From positions 122,595 to 186,594 of the forward strand of contig JAPDFW010000111.1 in assembly GCA_028826165.1 (NCBI GenBank): a stretch of DNA of 64,000 nt. Reading direction: 5' to 3'. The notes beneath the pieces are model-generated. The model worked only from the letters and a program-made list of their open reading frames with translations. It was not told the DNA's origin and did no database searches. Source of the stretch: Anaeramoeba ignava. Taxonomy: Eukaryota; Metamonada; Anaeramoebidae. The position numbers and the translations under genes are program-made. Positions within the stretch are counted from its first letter, which is position 1; each line of letters starts with the position of its first letter. Shown here piece by piece: positions 13,622-24,380 of the stretch.

Positions 13622-16600
13622 TCAAAAATCTTTAAAATAAGCAATTGGAAAATATCCTTTTTTATTATTAATTATTCCTTCCCACCATTCTTCATAATTT
13701 TTAAATGTAATTTCAACAATATCTCCTGTTCTAAAACTTAATTCATCTTGTTTTTGAGCTTCATAATCTTTCATTGCAACCATTTTTTTTCTTTTAATTA
13801 CTCTTTTCTTTGTTTGAACTTTTTCACCAAGAAGTTCATCATTAAAAATAATTTTTTCATCATTAATAGAAAAAATTTTGTCTTCTTTATCATTATTATT
13901 ATTGTTATTTGATTTTTCATTTAATTTTTCATTTAATTTTTCATTTAATTTTTCATTTAATTTTTCATTTAATTTTCCTTAATTTTTCATTTAATTTTTC
14001 ATTTTGATTAAAAATATTAAAATCATTATCCTTCTCAGTTTTGCTTTCTTGATCGTTAATATTATTTTCATTTATTTTGACATTTAATTTTGGTTTTAAA
14101 TTTGATTTTAAATTTGAAATTGGATTTGAAATAGAATTTGAATATGAATTTGAAAGTGAATTTAAATTTAATTTTGAATTTTGATTTGAATTAGATTTAG
14201 ATTTAGATTTAGATTTAGATTTAGATTTAGATTTAGATTTAGATTTAGATTTAGATTTAGATTTAGATTTAGATTTAGATTTAGATTTAGATTTAGATTT
14301 AAATTTTGATTTTGAATTTGAATTTGAATTTGATTTTGATTTTGAATTTGATTTTGATTTTGATTTTGGATTTGAATTTGAAAGTGAAATTGGATTTGAA
14401 TTTGAAAGTGAAATTGGATTTGAATTTGAAAGTGAAATTAAATCTAATTTTGGTTTTGAATTTGAATTAGATTTAGATTTAGATTTAGATTTAGATTTAG
14501 ATTTAGATTTAGATTTAGATTTAGATTTATGTTTTGATATTGAATTTGAAATAGAAATTGGATTTGAAATAGAATTTGAATTTGATATTGAATTTGAAAT
14601 TAAATCTAGTTTTGATTTAACATTTGATTTAGAATTTGATTTAGAATTTGATTTAGAATTTGATTTAGAATTTGATTTAGAATGATGTTTTGAATGATGT
14701 TTTGAATGATGTTTTGAATGATGTTTTGAATGATGTTTTGAATGATGTTTTGAATGATGTTTTGAATGATGTTTTGAATGATGTTTTGAATGATGTTTTG
14801 AATGATGTTTTGATTTTGATTTTAATTTTGATTTATGTGGTGATTTCTGTTTTAAATTTGATTTTAATATTGATTTTTGTTTTGTGTTTGATTTAGGTTT
14901 TGATTTTGATTTCAATTTATTTTTTGATTTTATTGATTCTTTCAATTCAGATTTAGATTTAGATTTAGATTCAGATTCAGATTCAGATTCAGATTTAGAT
15001 TTAGATTTAGATTTAGATTTAGATTTAGATTTAGATTTAGATTTAGATTTAGATTTTAATTTTTGTTTTGGTTTTGATTTTGATTTTGATTTTGATTTTG
15101 ATTTTATTGATTCTTTCAATTCAGATTTTGATTCAGATTCAGATTTAGATTTAGATTTAGATTTAGATTTAGATTTAGATTTTAATTTTTGTTTTGGTTT
15201 TGAATTTGATTTTGATTTTGATTTTGATTTTGATTTTGATTTTGATTTTGATTTTGATTTTGATTTTGATTTTGATTTTGATTTTGATTTTGATTTTGAT
15301 TTTGATTTTGATTTTGATTTTAATTTTTGTTTTGTGTTTGATTTAGGTTTTGATTTTGATTTTTGTTTTGTGTTTGATTTAGGTTTTGATTTTGATTTCA
15401 ATTTATTTTTTGATTTTATTGATTCTTTCAATTCAGATTCAGAATCAGATTCAGATTCAGATTTAGATTTTGATTTTGGTTTTGGTTTTGATTTTGATTT
15501 TGGTTTTGATTTTGATTTTGGTTTTGATTTTGATTTTGATTTTGATTTTGATTTTAATTTTTGTTTTGTGTTTGATTTAGGTTTTGATTTTTGCTTTGTG
15601 TTTGATTTAGGTTTTGATTTTGATTTCAATTTATTTTTTGATTTTATTGATTCTTTCAATTCAGATTTAGATTCAGATTCAGATTCAGATTTAGATTTTG
15701 GTTTTGATTTTGGTTTTGATTTTGATTTTGGTTTTGATTTTGATTTAGGTTTTGATTTTGATTTTGATTTTGATTTTGGTTTTGATTTAGATTTAGATTT
15801 TGATTTTGGTTTTGATTTTAATTTTAATTTTGTGTTTGATTTTGATTTTGATTTTGATTTTGATTTTGATTTTGATTTAGATTTTATTGATTCTTTCAAT
15901 TCTGATTCTGATTCTGATTTTGATTGTGATTGTGATTGTGATTGCGATTGTGATTGTGATTGCGGTTGAGATTGTGATTCTGATTGTGGCTGAGATTCTG
16001 ATTCTGATATTGGCTTTGGTTCCTGATCAAATATAGCTTGGTTTTGAATTTGGTTTAGATTTTGATTTTTATTTTGATTTTGATTTTTATTTTGATTTTG
16101 AATTTGAATTTGATTTTGAATTTGATTTTGATTTTGAATTTGATTTTGATTTTGATTTTGATTTTGATTTTGATTTTGATTTTGAATTTGATTTTGAATT
16201 TGATTTTGAATTTGATTTTGATTTTGATTTTGATTTTGATTTTCGAGTTCAAAGGATATTCTTAATTGATATTCTTGTATGAATTGTAAATTTGAATTAG
16301 ATTTAGAAGTTGAATTTGAATTAGATTTACTCTCAGATTTGGTATCATATTGAATTTCAGATTTATCTTCATTTTCAGAGAAAGTTTGTGATTTTAATTT
16401 GTAAGTGTCTTTAAATTTTGATGTTACTAAAAGAGGATCATTTAAATATTTTGATTTTGGCTTTGATTTTGATTTTTTATCAGATTTGTCTGTCTTATTT
16501 TGTTTTGATCTTTTTTCTGATCTTAAATTTGAATTTGAATTTGTATTTGAATTTGTATTTGAATTTGTATTTGAATTTGTATTTGAATTTGTATTTGAAT

Positions 16601-19600
16601 TTGTATTTGTATTTGTATTTGTATTTGTATTTGTATTTGTATTTGAAATTGAAATTGTATTTGATTTTGATTTTGATTTCAATTCTGATTTTGATTTTGA
16701 TTTCAATTCTGATTTTGATTTTGATTTCGATTCTGATTTTTTATCAGATTTGTCTGTTTTATTTTGTTTTGATCTTTTTTCTGATCTTAAATTTGAATTT
16801 AAATTTGAATTTGAATTTGTATTTGTATTTGTATTTGAATTTGTATTTGTATTTGTATTTGTATTTGTATTTGTATTTGTATTTGTATTTAAATTTGAAT
16901 TTGAATTTGAATTTGAATTTGAATTTGTATTTGTATTTGTATTTGAATTTGATTTTGTATTTGTATTTGAAATTGAAATTGTATTTGTATTTGTATTTGA
17001 ATTTGTATTTTGTATTTGTATTTGTATTTGAATTTGTATTTGTATTTGTATTTGTATTTGTATTTGAATTTGAATTTGAATTTGATTTTGAATTTGTATT
17101 TGTATTTGTATTTGTATTTAAATTTAAATTTGTATTTGTATTTGTATTTGTATTTGTATTTGTATTTGTATTTGTATTTGAATTTGTATTTGTATTTGTA
17201 TTTGTATTTGTATTTGAAATTGAAATTGTATTTGATTTTGATTTTGATTTTAATTTTGATTTTAATTTTGATTTCAATTCTGATTTTGATTTTGATTTTC
17301 TAATTCTGATTTTGATTTTGATTTTGATTTTTTTTCGATTTTAAATTTAAATGTTTATTTTGTTTTGATCTTTTTGAATTTAAATTTTTTTTTGATTTTG
17401 ATTTTGATTTTGATTTTGATTTTGAATTTGAATTTGAATTTGAATTTGAATTTAATTTTGTATTTGAGTTTGAATTTAAATTTGATTTTGATTTTGAATT
17501 TGAATTTGGATTTGAATTTGAATTTGAATTTGTATTTGTATTTGAAGTTAATTTTGAATTAGAATTTGAAGTTTTCATTGAAAGTGATGTTTTTAATTCT
17601 TTTGAAGATTTCGAAACCGATGATTGTGTATTTTTTAAATCTGGTGATGAACCTGAAACCATTTCATTTTGAGGTTGATTTGATTCAAATTGTTTTTTTT
17701 TAAATAAAGAAAGAGAAGACAATGGAAGTTTTCCTTCTTTTTCTTGTAATTTTACACCACATAACTTATTTTCAGAAATTTCTTGAATTTCAACGCAATC
17801 TCCTTTTTTCCATAAAATTTCTTTTTTAAAAGAATCTCTACAATCCTTTTTGACAATTCCAATAATTGCTTTCTGTTTAATTTTGTTGGTTAATGAATTA
17901 AGTTTTTTGCTTTTTTCTTTTTTATCATAAATATTTTTAAGTTCTTCATATAATTGAATTAAAGAAATTGGAATATTTCCTTCTTTTTCTTGAAATTTTA
18001 TTTGAAAATAGTTTTTATCTTCTTTAATAATTTCAACATATTCTCCTTTTTTTAATGAAATTTCTTTTTCATTATTTGTTGTATAATCTGAATTAGCAAT
18101 TCCAATAACTTTTTTTTTTGGAATTTTTCGAGGTGAAACATCCTAAAATTGAAAATGATGAAAAATATATAATTTTTCAATTCTTTCGATTTAATTTTTA
18201 AATTTTTGGAAATATTTACATATGAGTTAATAAGAAATGGATGTCTTTCTAATTCTTCTCTTGAAATTCTTTCATTTGGATTAACAGTTAATAGTTTTTC
18301 AACTAAATCATTACATTCTTTTGGATATTTTTGCTAAAAATTTATTTGATAAATTAAATTTATTATTTAAATTCATTTTATTTATTTATATTTATTTATT
18401 ACTAAAAATTCTTCTGGAAGACTTTTAAATCTAATTTTTTTTAATTCTTGTTTTAAATCCTCCAAGAAAAATATTTTAAAAGCAGCATTTCCTGTTAACA
18501 TTTCATATAAAATTGTACCTAATGTCCATAAGTCACTTTTATTTGAATAACCTTCATGAAATAAAACCTAATTTTAATTTTTTATCCGATTTTAATTTTA
18601 ATTTTAATTTTAATTTTAATTTTAATTTTGATTTTAATTTTAATTTTTATTTTAATTTTAATTTTAATTTTGAATTTTAATTTTAATTTTAATTTTAATT
18701 TTAATTTTAATTTTAATTTTAATTTTAATTTTAATTTTGATTTTAATTTTAATTTTAATTTTAATTTTAATTTTAATTTTAATTTTTAATTTTAATTTTA
18801 ATTATAATTTTTATCCGATTTTAATTTTAATTTTGATTTTAATTTTAATTTTAATTTTAATTTTAATTTTAATTTTAATTTTAATTTTAATTTTAATTTT
18901 GAATTTTAATTATAATTTTTATCCGATTTTTAATTTTAATTTTGATTTTATTTTAATTTTAATTTTAATTTTAATTTTTAATTTTAATTTTTAATTTTAA
19001 ATTTAAATTTAAATTTAAATTTTAATTTTAATTTTTAATTTTAATTTTAATTTTTAATTTTAATTTTAATTTAAATTTAAATTTAAATTTTAATTTAAAT
19101 TTTAATTTTAATTTACAATTTTAATTTTAAATTTTAATATTAATTTTAATTTTATTTTTAATTTTAATTTAATTTTTAATTTTTATTTTTAATTTTAATT
19201 TTAATTTTAATTTTAATTTTAATTTTAATTTTAATTTTGATTTTGATTTTGATTTTAATTTTAATTTTTATTTTAATTTTAATTTAAATTTTAATTTTAA
19301 TTTTTATTTTAATTTTAATTTTAATTTTAATTTTTAATTTTAATTTTAATTTTAAATTTTTAATTTTAATTTTAATTTTAATTTTAATTTTAATTTTAAT
19401 TTTAATTTTAAATTTTAATTTAAATTTTAATTTTAATTTTAAATTTAATTTTAATTTTTATCCGATTTTAATTTTAATTTTAATTTTAATTTTTATTTTA
19501 ATTTTAATTTTAATTTTTAATTTTAATTTTAATTTTAATTTTAATTTTAATTTTAATTTTAATTTTAATTTTAATTTTAATTTTAATTTTAATTTTAATT

Positions 19601-21194
19601 TTAATTTGATTTTGATTTTGATTTTGATTTTGATTTTAATTTTAATTTTAATTTTAATTTTAATTTTAATTTTAATTTTTAATTTTTAATTTTAATTTTT
19701 AATTTTAAATTTTAAATTTAATTTTGATTTTAATTTTAATTTTAAATTTTAATTTTAATTTTAATTTTAATTTTAATTTTAAATTTTAATTTTGATTTTA
19801 ATTATAATTTTAATTTAAATTTTAATTTTGATTTTAATTTTAATTTTAATTTTAATTTTAAATTTAATTTTATAAATGAATTTTAATTTTGATTTTAATT
19901 TTAATTTAAATTTTGGATTTACTTCAGGCGCCATATATAAAGGTGTTTTATCTATTGATGCTAATTGAGGTGATTGCTTAATTTCTTCTTCTGGAATTTT
20001 TGAAAATCCAAAAACACATAATTTTATTGTATAATCAATTTTGTATTTTGGACTTTCTTTAAGTAAAATATTGTCAAGTTTTAAATCACGATGAGGAATC
20101 TTTTTATCATATAAATATTTCAAAACTCTCACTAAGAAAAAAAAATGAAAATAAATATTTTTTGAATTTGATTTAAATTGAATTTAAGATTATTTTCTAA
20201 ATTGAATTTGGAATTATTTTTCCGTTTTTTGATTTAAATTGAAATTAAAATTAAAATTAAAATTAAAATTAAAATTAAAATTAAAATTATTTTTCCGTTT
20301 TTTGAATTAAATTGAATTTAAAATTATTTTCTAAATTGAATTTGGAATTATTTTTCCGTTTTTTGATTTAAATTGAATTAAATTTATTTTTCCGTTTTTT
20401 GATTTAAATTGAAATTAAAATTATTTTTCCGTTTTTTGGTTTTTGATTTAAATTGAATTTAAATTTATTTTTCCGTTTTTTGATTTTTGATTTAAATTGA
20501 ATTAAATTTATTTTTCCGTTTTTTGATTTAAATTGAATTTAAATTTATTTTTCCGTTTTTTGATTTAAATTGAATTAAATTTATTTTTCCGTTTTTTGAA
20601 TTAAATTGAATTTAAAATTATTTTTCCGTTTTTTGAATTAAATTGAATTAAATTTATTTTTCCGTTTTTTGATTTTTGAATTAAATTGAATTAAATTTAT
20701 TTTTCCGTTTTTTTGATTTTTGATTTAAATTGAAATTAAATTTAAAAATAAATACTTATTTGAGAAATAAATCCTTGAATTTCTGGAAGTAAAAGAAGTT
20801 TTTTTTCTTGTTTTCTTTCTTCTAATAATTTTCTTAAACTCAAATGACAATATTCAAAAATAAGATAAACTTCCTTAACATTTTCCTATTTATTATTTTT
20901 TATTATTTTTTATTTATTTTATTATTTTTATTTTTATTTTTTTTGAATTAATAAAAATACATCTTCATAATTTTCAGGTTCACAAGCAATTAACTCAATT
21001 ATATTTTTATCTTTTATGTTTTCTAAAATTTTAATTGTTTGTCTCATTTCTGCTTTTATTGTATCATTTAAATCAAATCTTTTGATCAAACATTTATTTT
21101 CTTCTAAATATTTTCCTGAAGAAATTTGGTAAGAATATTTATTTGTGCCTTCTTTATCAAATTTGAATTTTTTTGGTTTAAAATTTTGTAACAT
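13622..21194 (-). CDS. Kinase-SH3 copy 3: pseudokinase with a giant low-complexity linker; frame-broken in exon 6
   Basis: Exons 21194-20961, 20885-20756, 20131-19923, 18567-18403, 18333-18220 and 18142-13622 keep the same phases as copy 1. The N-lobe starts MLQNFKPKKFKFDKEG and lacks a recognisable Gly loop. CLIKRF may keep the ATP lysine, and HRDLKLDN is present, but DFG reads VFG (KLCVFGFSK), so magnesium binding should be lost; YMAPEV and SNKSDLWTLGTILYEM follow. Exon 6 has SH3-1 (GIANSDYTTNNEKEISLKKG), SH3-2 (GIVKKDCRDSFKKE) and, some 3.4 kb later, SH3-3 (MKDYEAQKQDELSF ... GYFPIAYF). The linker between is Lys-Ser, Asn-Thr/Ser, Asn-Gln and HHSK repeat. Frame breaks near 17300, 17007 and 13975 stop straight translation. 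Most likely a fast-evolving paralogue, possibly a pseudogene. Confidence 0.7.
13965..17600 (-). repeat. Coding-strand low-complexity tract (KS, NT/NS, NQ, HHSK repeats) inside kinase copy 3
   Basis: Read on the minus strand, 6-bp units give Lys-Ser, Asn-Thr and Asn-Gln runs. A 12-bp unit near 14690-14810 gives about eleven HHSK repeats. A larger unit, LKESIKSKNKLKSKSKPKSN with variants, recurs about five times between 14900 and 15900. Unique islands such as YLNDPLLVTSKFKDTYKL and FIQEYQLRISFELE argue that it is translated. A 913-residue stretch (16706-13965) has no stop. The opposite strand is also open (Asp-Phe and Asp-Leu runs), which follows from the 6-bp period and is not taken as a gene. 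Confidence 0.75.
18569..19921 (-). repeat. TTTTAA array in kinase copy 3 intron 3
   Basis: About 1.35 kb of AATTTT hexamer with blocks of GATTTT, in the same intron that is about 400 bp in copy 1. Four TTTTATCCGATTTTAATT elements lie near 18580, 18810, 18920 and 19459. Confidence 0.85.
20150..20755 (-). repeat. TTTTTCCGTTTTTTGATTTAAATTGAA array in kinase copy 3 intron 2
   Basis: About twelve copies of a 40-60-bp unit containing TTATTTTTCCGTTTTTTGA followed by TTTAAATTGAA. The CCG core is the only G/C-rich part. The paralogous introns of copies 1 and 2 use a different unit (TTTTGATTTAAATTGATT) with only one or two CCGATTTT elements, so this array appears to have amplified the CCG-containing segment. 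Confidence 0.8.
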
Positions 21195-21329
21195 TTAAAT
21201 TTCGAAAAAAATAAAAAAATGAAAAAAAATGAAAAAAAAATATTTTGAAGTTTTTTTTTGTTTTCATTTTTTTTCCTTTTTATTCTTTTTTAATTAAAAA
21301 TTAAAAATTAAAAATTAAAAATTAAAATT

Positions 21330-22898
21330 ATGGAAATTTATGAAAATTATCAAAAATTTTCAAATGATTTAAAAAATTTATTAAATTCAAATGATAATTT
21401 TAGTGATTTTCAAATAGTTTGTAGATCAATAATTTCTAATAAAGAAACTTTATTTAATTGTCATAAATCAATTCTTTCAGCAAGAAGTGATTATTTCAAA
21501 TCAATGTTTAATTCAAAAATGAAAGAGTTTCATGAAGGAAAACTAATTTTGACTGATGCTTCTCAAGGAATTGTCTCAGAAATTATTAACTATTTTTATA
21601 CTGGAAAAATTCAATTAACATCAAATAATGCAATTGAGATTTTGATTTTCTCTTCAAAATATTTAATTGATGAACTTATTCAAGTTTCTTCAGATTTTGT
21701 CAAAAAATATTGTTCAATCGAAAATGTTGTTGAAATTTTCAAAATGGCAGAAGTTTTCAATTTGGAAGATTTGCATAATTTTTGTTACCAATTTATTCTT
21801 GATAAATTACCGATTTTATTAAAATCTTCATATTTTCAAAATTTCGAAGAAAATCACATTGAAAAATTATTATTGAATGACAATCTTAATGTGAGAGAAT
21901 TTGATTTATTTCAAGCATTAATTCATTGGGCAAAATATAAAAATAACATTCCAAATGAAAATATAAATGGAAATGAAAATTTAAATGGAAATAAAAATTT
22001 AAATGGAAATCAAAATTTAAATGAAAATCAAAATTTAAATGGAAATCAAAATTTAAATGAAAATCAAAAGGAAATGATTCAAGACACAATTTCAAATCTT
22101 GTTGATAAAATTCGTTTTATTGATTTCTCTCATAATGAACTTGAACAAACTTTGAACTCCAATTTAATTCCAAACAAAGTTTCAAGAATCATCCAAAAAT
22201 TCCATTCATTTTCTTCTTGTATTAAAAAAGAATTTTATGCAAATTTTCTCAAAAGATTACATGATGAAGAAAAAGAGGCAAATTTATTAAACTCATTAAT
22301 TTTTCATTCAAGATTTCCTTTCAAATCCGAAATTGTGACAGAAAGAACACATTTTGAATATTTACAAGAATGGATCAATGATAACGATTTATTCAAATCA
22401 CTCAAATTAGGATTTTCAACAAAATCAAATGGATTTTCAAGTGCAATTTTCCATCAAAGATGCGATGATAAAGGACCCACTCTTGTATTAATAAAATCTA
22501 AAAACGGATATATTTTTGGAGGATTTACAAAAGTTGGATTTAAACCAGGAAATCCCGGAAAAATTTATGATAATTCTGCATTCATTTTCACATTGAAAAA
22601 TCCATCAAGTTATCCTTGTACAAAATTCCCAATTCAACATCAAAAGGGAAAATACGCTTTATTTTCAATAAGCAAAAAGGGTCCTTGTTTTGGAGGAGGT
22701 TATAACGATCTTCCACTTGGTTGGGATGGTGTTTGTGATATTGATATTTCTTCTCCTGATCTTAAAAAAGGAAAAACTGATATTGGATTTGTTTATGAAC
22801 TTCCTGTTTGGTTTACAAGAGGAACTAGTGAAATACAAGGATTTTTTACTGGATCTTTTGAATTTGAAATTGAAGAAATTGAAGTTTTTATTAAATAA
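21330..22898 (+). CDS. BTB-BACK-TLDc domain protein 1
   Basis: Intronless, 522 residues, ATG at 21330. BTB domain about residues 22-120 (FSDFQIVC, CHKSILSARSDYFKSMF, IVSEIINYFYTGKI). BACK-like region about 125-290, with an ENLNGN/QNLNGN hexapeptide-type repeat inserted (about 210-245). TLDc-type domain about 340-522 (LQEWINDNDLFKSLKLGFST, DDKGPTLVLIKSKNGYIFGG, SAFIFTLKN). BTB-BACK proteins commonly act as Cullin-3 adaptors. TLDc domains are known from oxidation-resistance proteins and V-ATPase regulators, but the role of this fusion is unknown. It is divergent from kinase copy 3, which starts 135 bp away on the other strand, so the two share a promoter region. Four family members lie in the window. 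Confidence 0.85.
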   Translation: MEIYENYQKFSNDLKNLLNSNDNFSDFQIVCRSIISNKETLFNCHKSILSARSDYFKSMFNSKMKEFHEGKLILTDASQGIVSEIINYFYTGKIQLTSNNAIEILIFSSKYLIDELIQVSSDFVKKYCSIENVVEIFKMAEVFNLEDLHNFCYQFILDKLPILLKSSYFQNFEENHIEKLLLNDNLNVREFDLFQALIHWAKYKNNIPNENINGNENLNGNKNLNGNQNLNENQNLNGNQNLNENQKEMIQDTISNLVDKIRFIDFSHNELEQTLNSNLIPNKVSRIIQKFHSFSSCIKKEFYANFLKRLHDEEKEANLLNSLIFHSRFPFKSEIVTERTHFEYLQEWINDNDLFKSLKLGFSTKSNGFSSAIFHQRCDDKGPTLVLIKSKNGYIFGGFTKVGFKPGNPGKIYDNSAFIFTLKNPSSYPCTKFPIQHQKGKYALFSISKKGPCFGGGYNDLPLGWDGVCDIDISSPDLKKGKTDIGFVYELPVWFTRGTSEIQGFFTGSFEFEIEEIEVFIK

Positions 22899-22959
22899 AA
22901 AAATTTTTTCATTTTTTTCATTTTCATTTTTTTCATTTAAAAAAAAAGCAAAAAAAAAA

Positions 22960-24346
22960 ATGAATGAAACAATTTATTCATTAAAAAGTTTATATGATTT
23001 ATCAAAATCTCAATTAGAACAATTACTTGTTAAGGAATTTTTTGCTTATCAAGAATTAATTAACCAAATTTCAAAAAATCAACCAGATTTTAAACTATTT
23101 TGTGGAAAAAACAAAATCCAAATTGATTGTCATGAGTTTGTTTTACGTTTAAGAGCTCCATTTTTATTTCTTCAAGACGATATAAATGAAAATAAGCAAT
23201 TCGATTTCACTGAATTTGAAGTTGAAACTGTCGATTTAATTGTTAAATTTATTTACACTGGCACAATTGAATTTGAAAAGGAATCATTTGAAAAAATTTG
23301 GAAACTTGCAAATCAAATTGGATTGAAAACATTGAAAATTAAAATGGAAAAGGAAATTCAGGAAATTATTGATAAATCAAATGCAATCAAATATTATCTA
23401 TTAACCAAAAATATTGGTTCAATTTTTCTTTATCGTTTTTGTGAAAGTATTATTATTGAAAATCTTGAAGAATTATTTAATCAAAACGCATTTTCCAAAT
23501 TAAATCAAGAAGAAATTATTCAAATCATTTCAATGATTGAGTCAAGAATAAAAGGAAGAAATAAAATCCAAATTATTTTAAAGATAATTGAAGATTGGGG
23601 GAAAACAATTGATGAAAAACAAGAAAATTCTGAATTATCTCAAGTGAATATTGATAGTGATAATTCTCAACAAAATAATTCAGAAAACATTTTTTCAAGA
23701 AAAATTCTCTTTGATACAATTCATCAAATTCAAGAAATGAAACAAGTTTCCAAAACTCAATTTGAAACTATTCAAGATCATTCATTTTTACCTTTAGGAA
23801 TTATTGTTCAAATATTTAATCATAAACTGAAGGAACTTAATCATTTAATTTATGAAAAGGAAAAAGATATTGAATTAAGAGAAAATTTAATGGAAATGAA
23901 AATGAAGAAAATGCAAGAAGAGCAAACAATTTTAATTGAAAAACCGAAAGAAGAAGAAAAACTGAAAGAAGATGAAAAATATTTTAATTGAAAAACCGAA
24001 AGAAGATGAAAAACTGAAAGAAGATGAAAAAAATATTTTAACTGAAAAACCGAAAGAAGAAGAAAAACCAATTTTAATTGAAAAACCGAAAGAAGAAGAA
24101 AAAACAATTTTAATTGAAAAACCGAAAGAAGATGAAAAAAATATTTTAATTGAAAAACCGAAAGAAGATGAAAAAAATATTTTAATTGAAAATCAATTTG
24201 AAATTCAACTTGATCCAGAATCTGAAACAGATACTGACGAAGATTATGAAGCTGAAATTGAAGATTATGAACCAGAAAGAAAAGCTGAATTTCTTTTACA
24301 AACAAACAGAGTTCGGAATGAAAAGAAAATTAAAAGTGAATTATAA
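22960..24346 (+). CDS. BTB-BACK protein with acidic repeat tail; one frameshift in an A-run
   Basis: ATG at 22960. BTB about residues 45-140 (FKLFCGKNKIQIDCHEFVLR, LIVKFIYTGTIEFEKESF), a BACK-like helical region to about 330, then a coiled coil. The C-terminus is a repeat of roughly ten residues, ILIEKPKEDEKN. The frame breaks at the A-run 23975-23979: this repeat copy has five A where its neighbours have seven, giving YFN-stop. The next frame continues the same repeat (23972-24346) and ends in an acidic stretch, ESETDTDEDYEAE. Restoring a two-base difference would give about 460 residues. Unlike its neighbour it has no TLDc domain. It may be spliced to the following ARM gene. Confidence 0.75.
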
Positions 24347-24380
24347 ATCAAAAAAAAAAAAAAACAAACACAAATTAAAG

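Noticed and set aside
14884-17344. Long plus-strand open frames of Asp-Phe, Asp-Leu and Tyr-Leu runs
   Set aside because: They are the complement of the Lys-Ser/Asn-Thr coding repeats. A 6-bp unit keeps several frames open on both strands, and no unique islands or start context support them.
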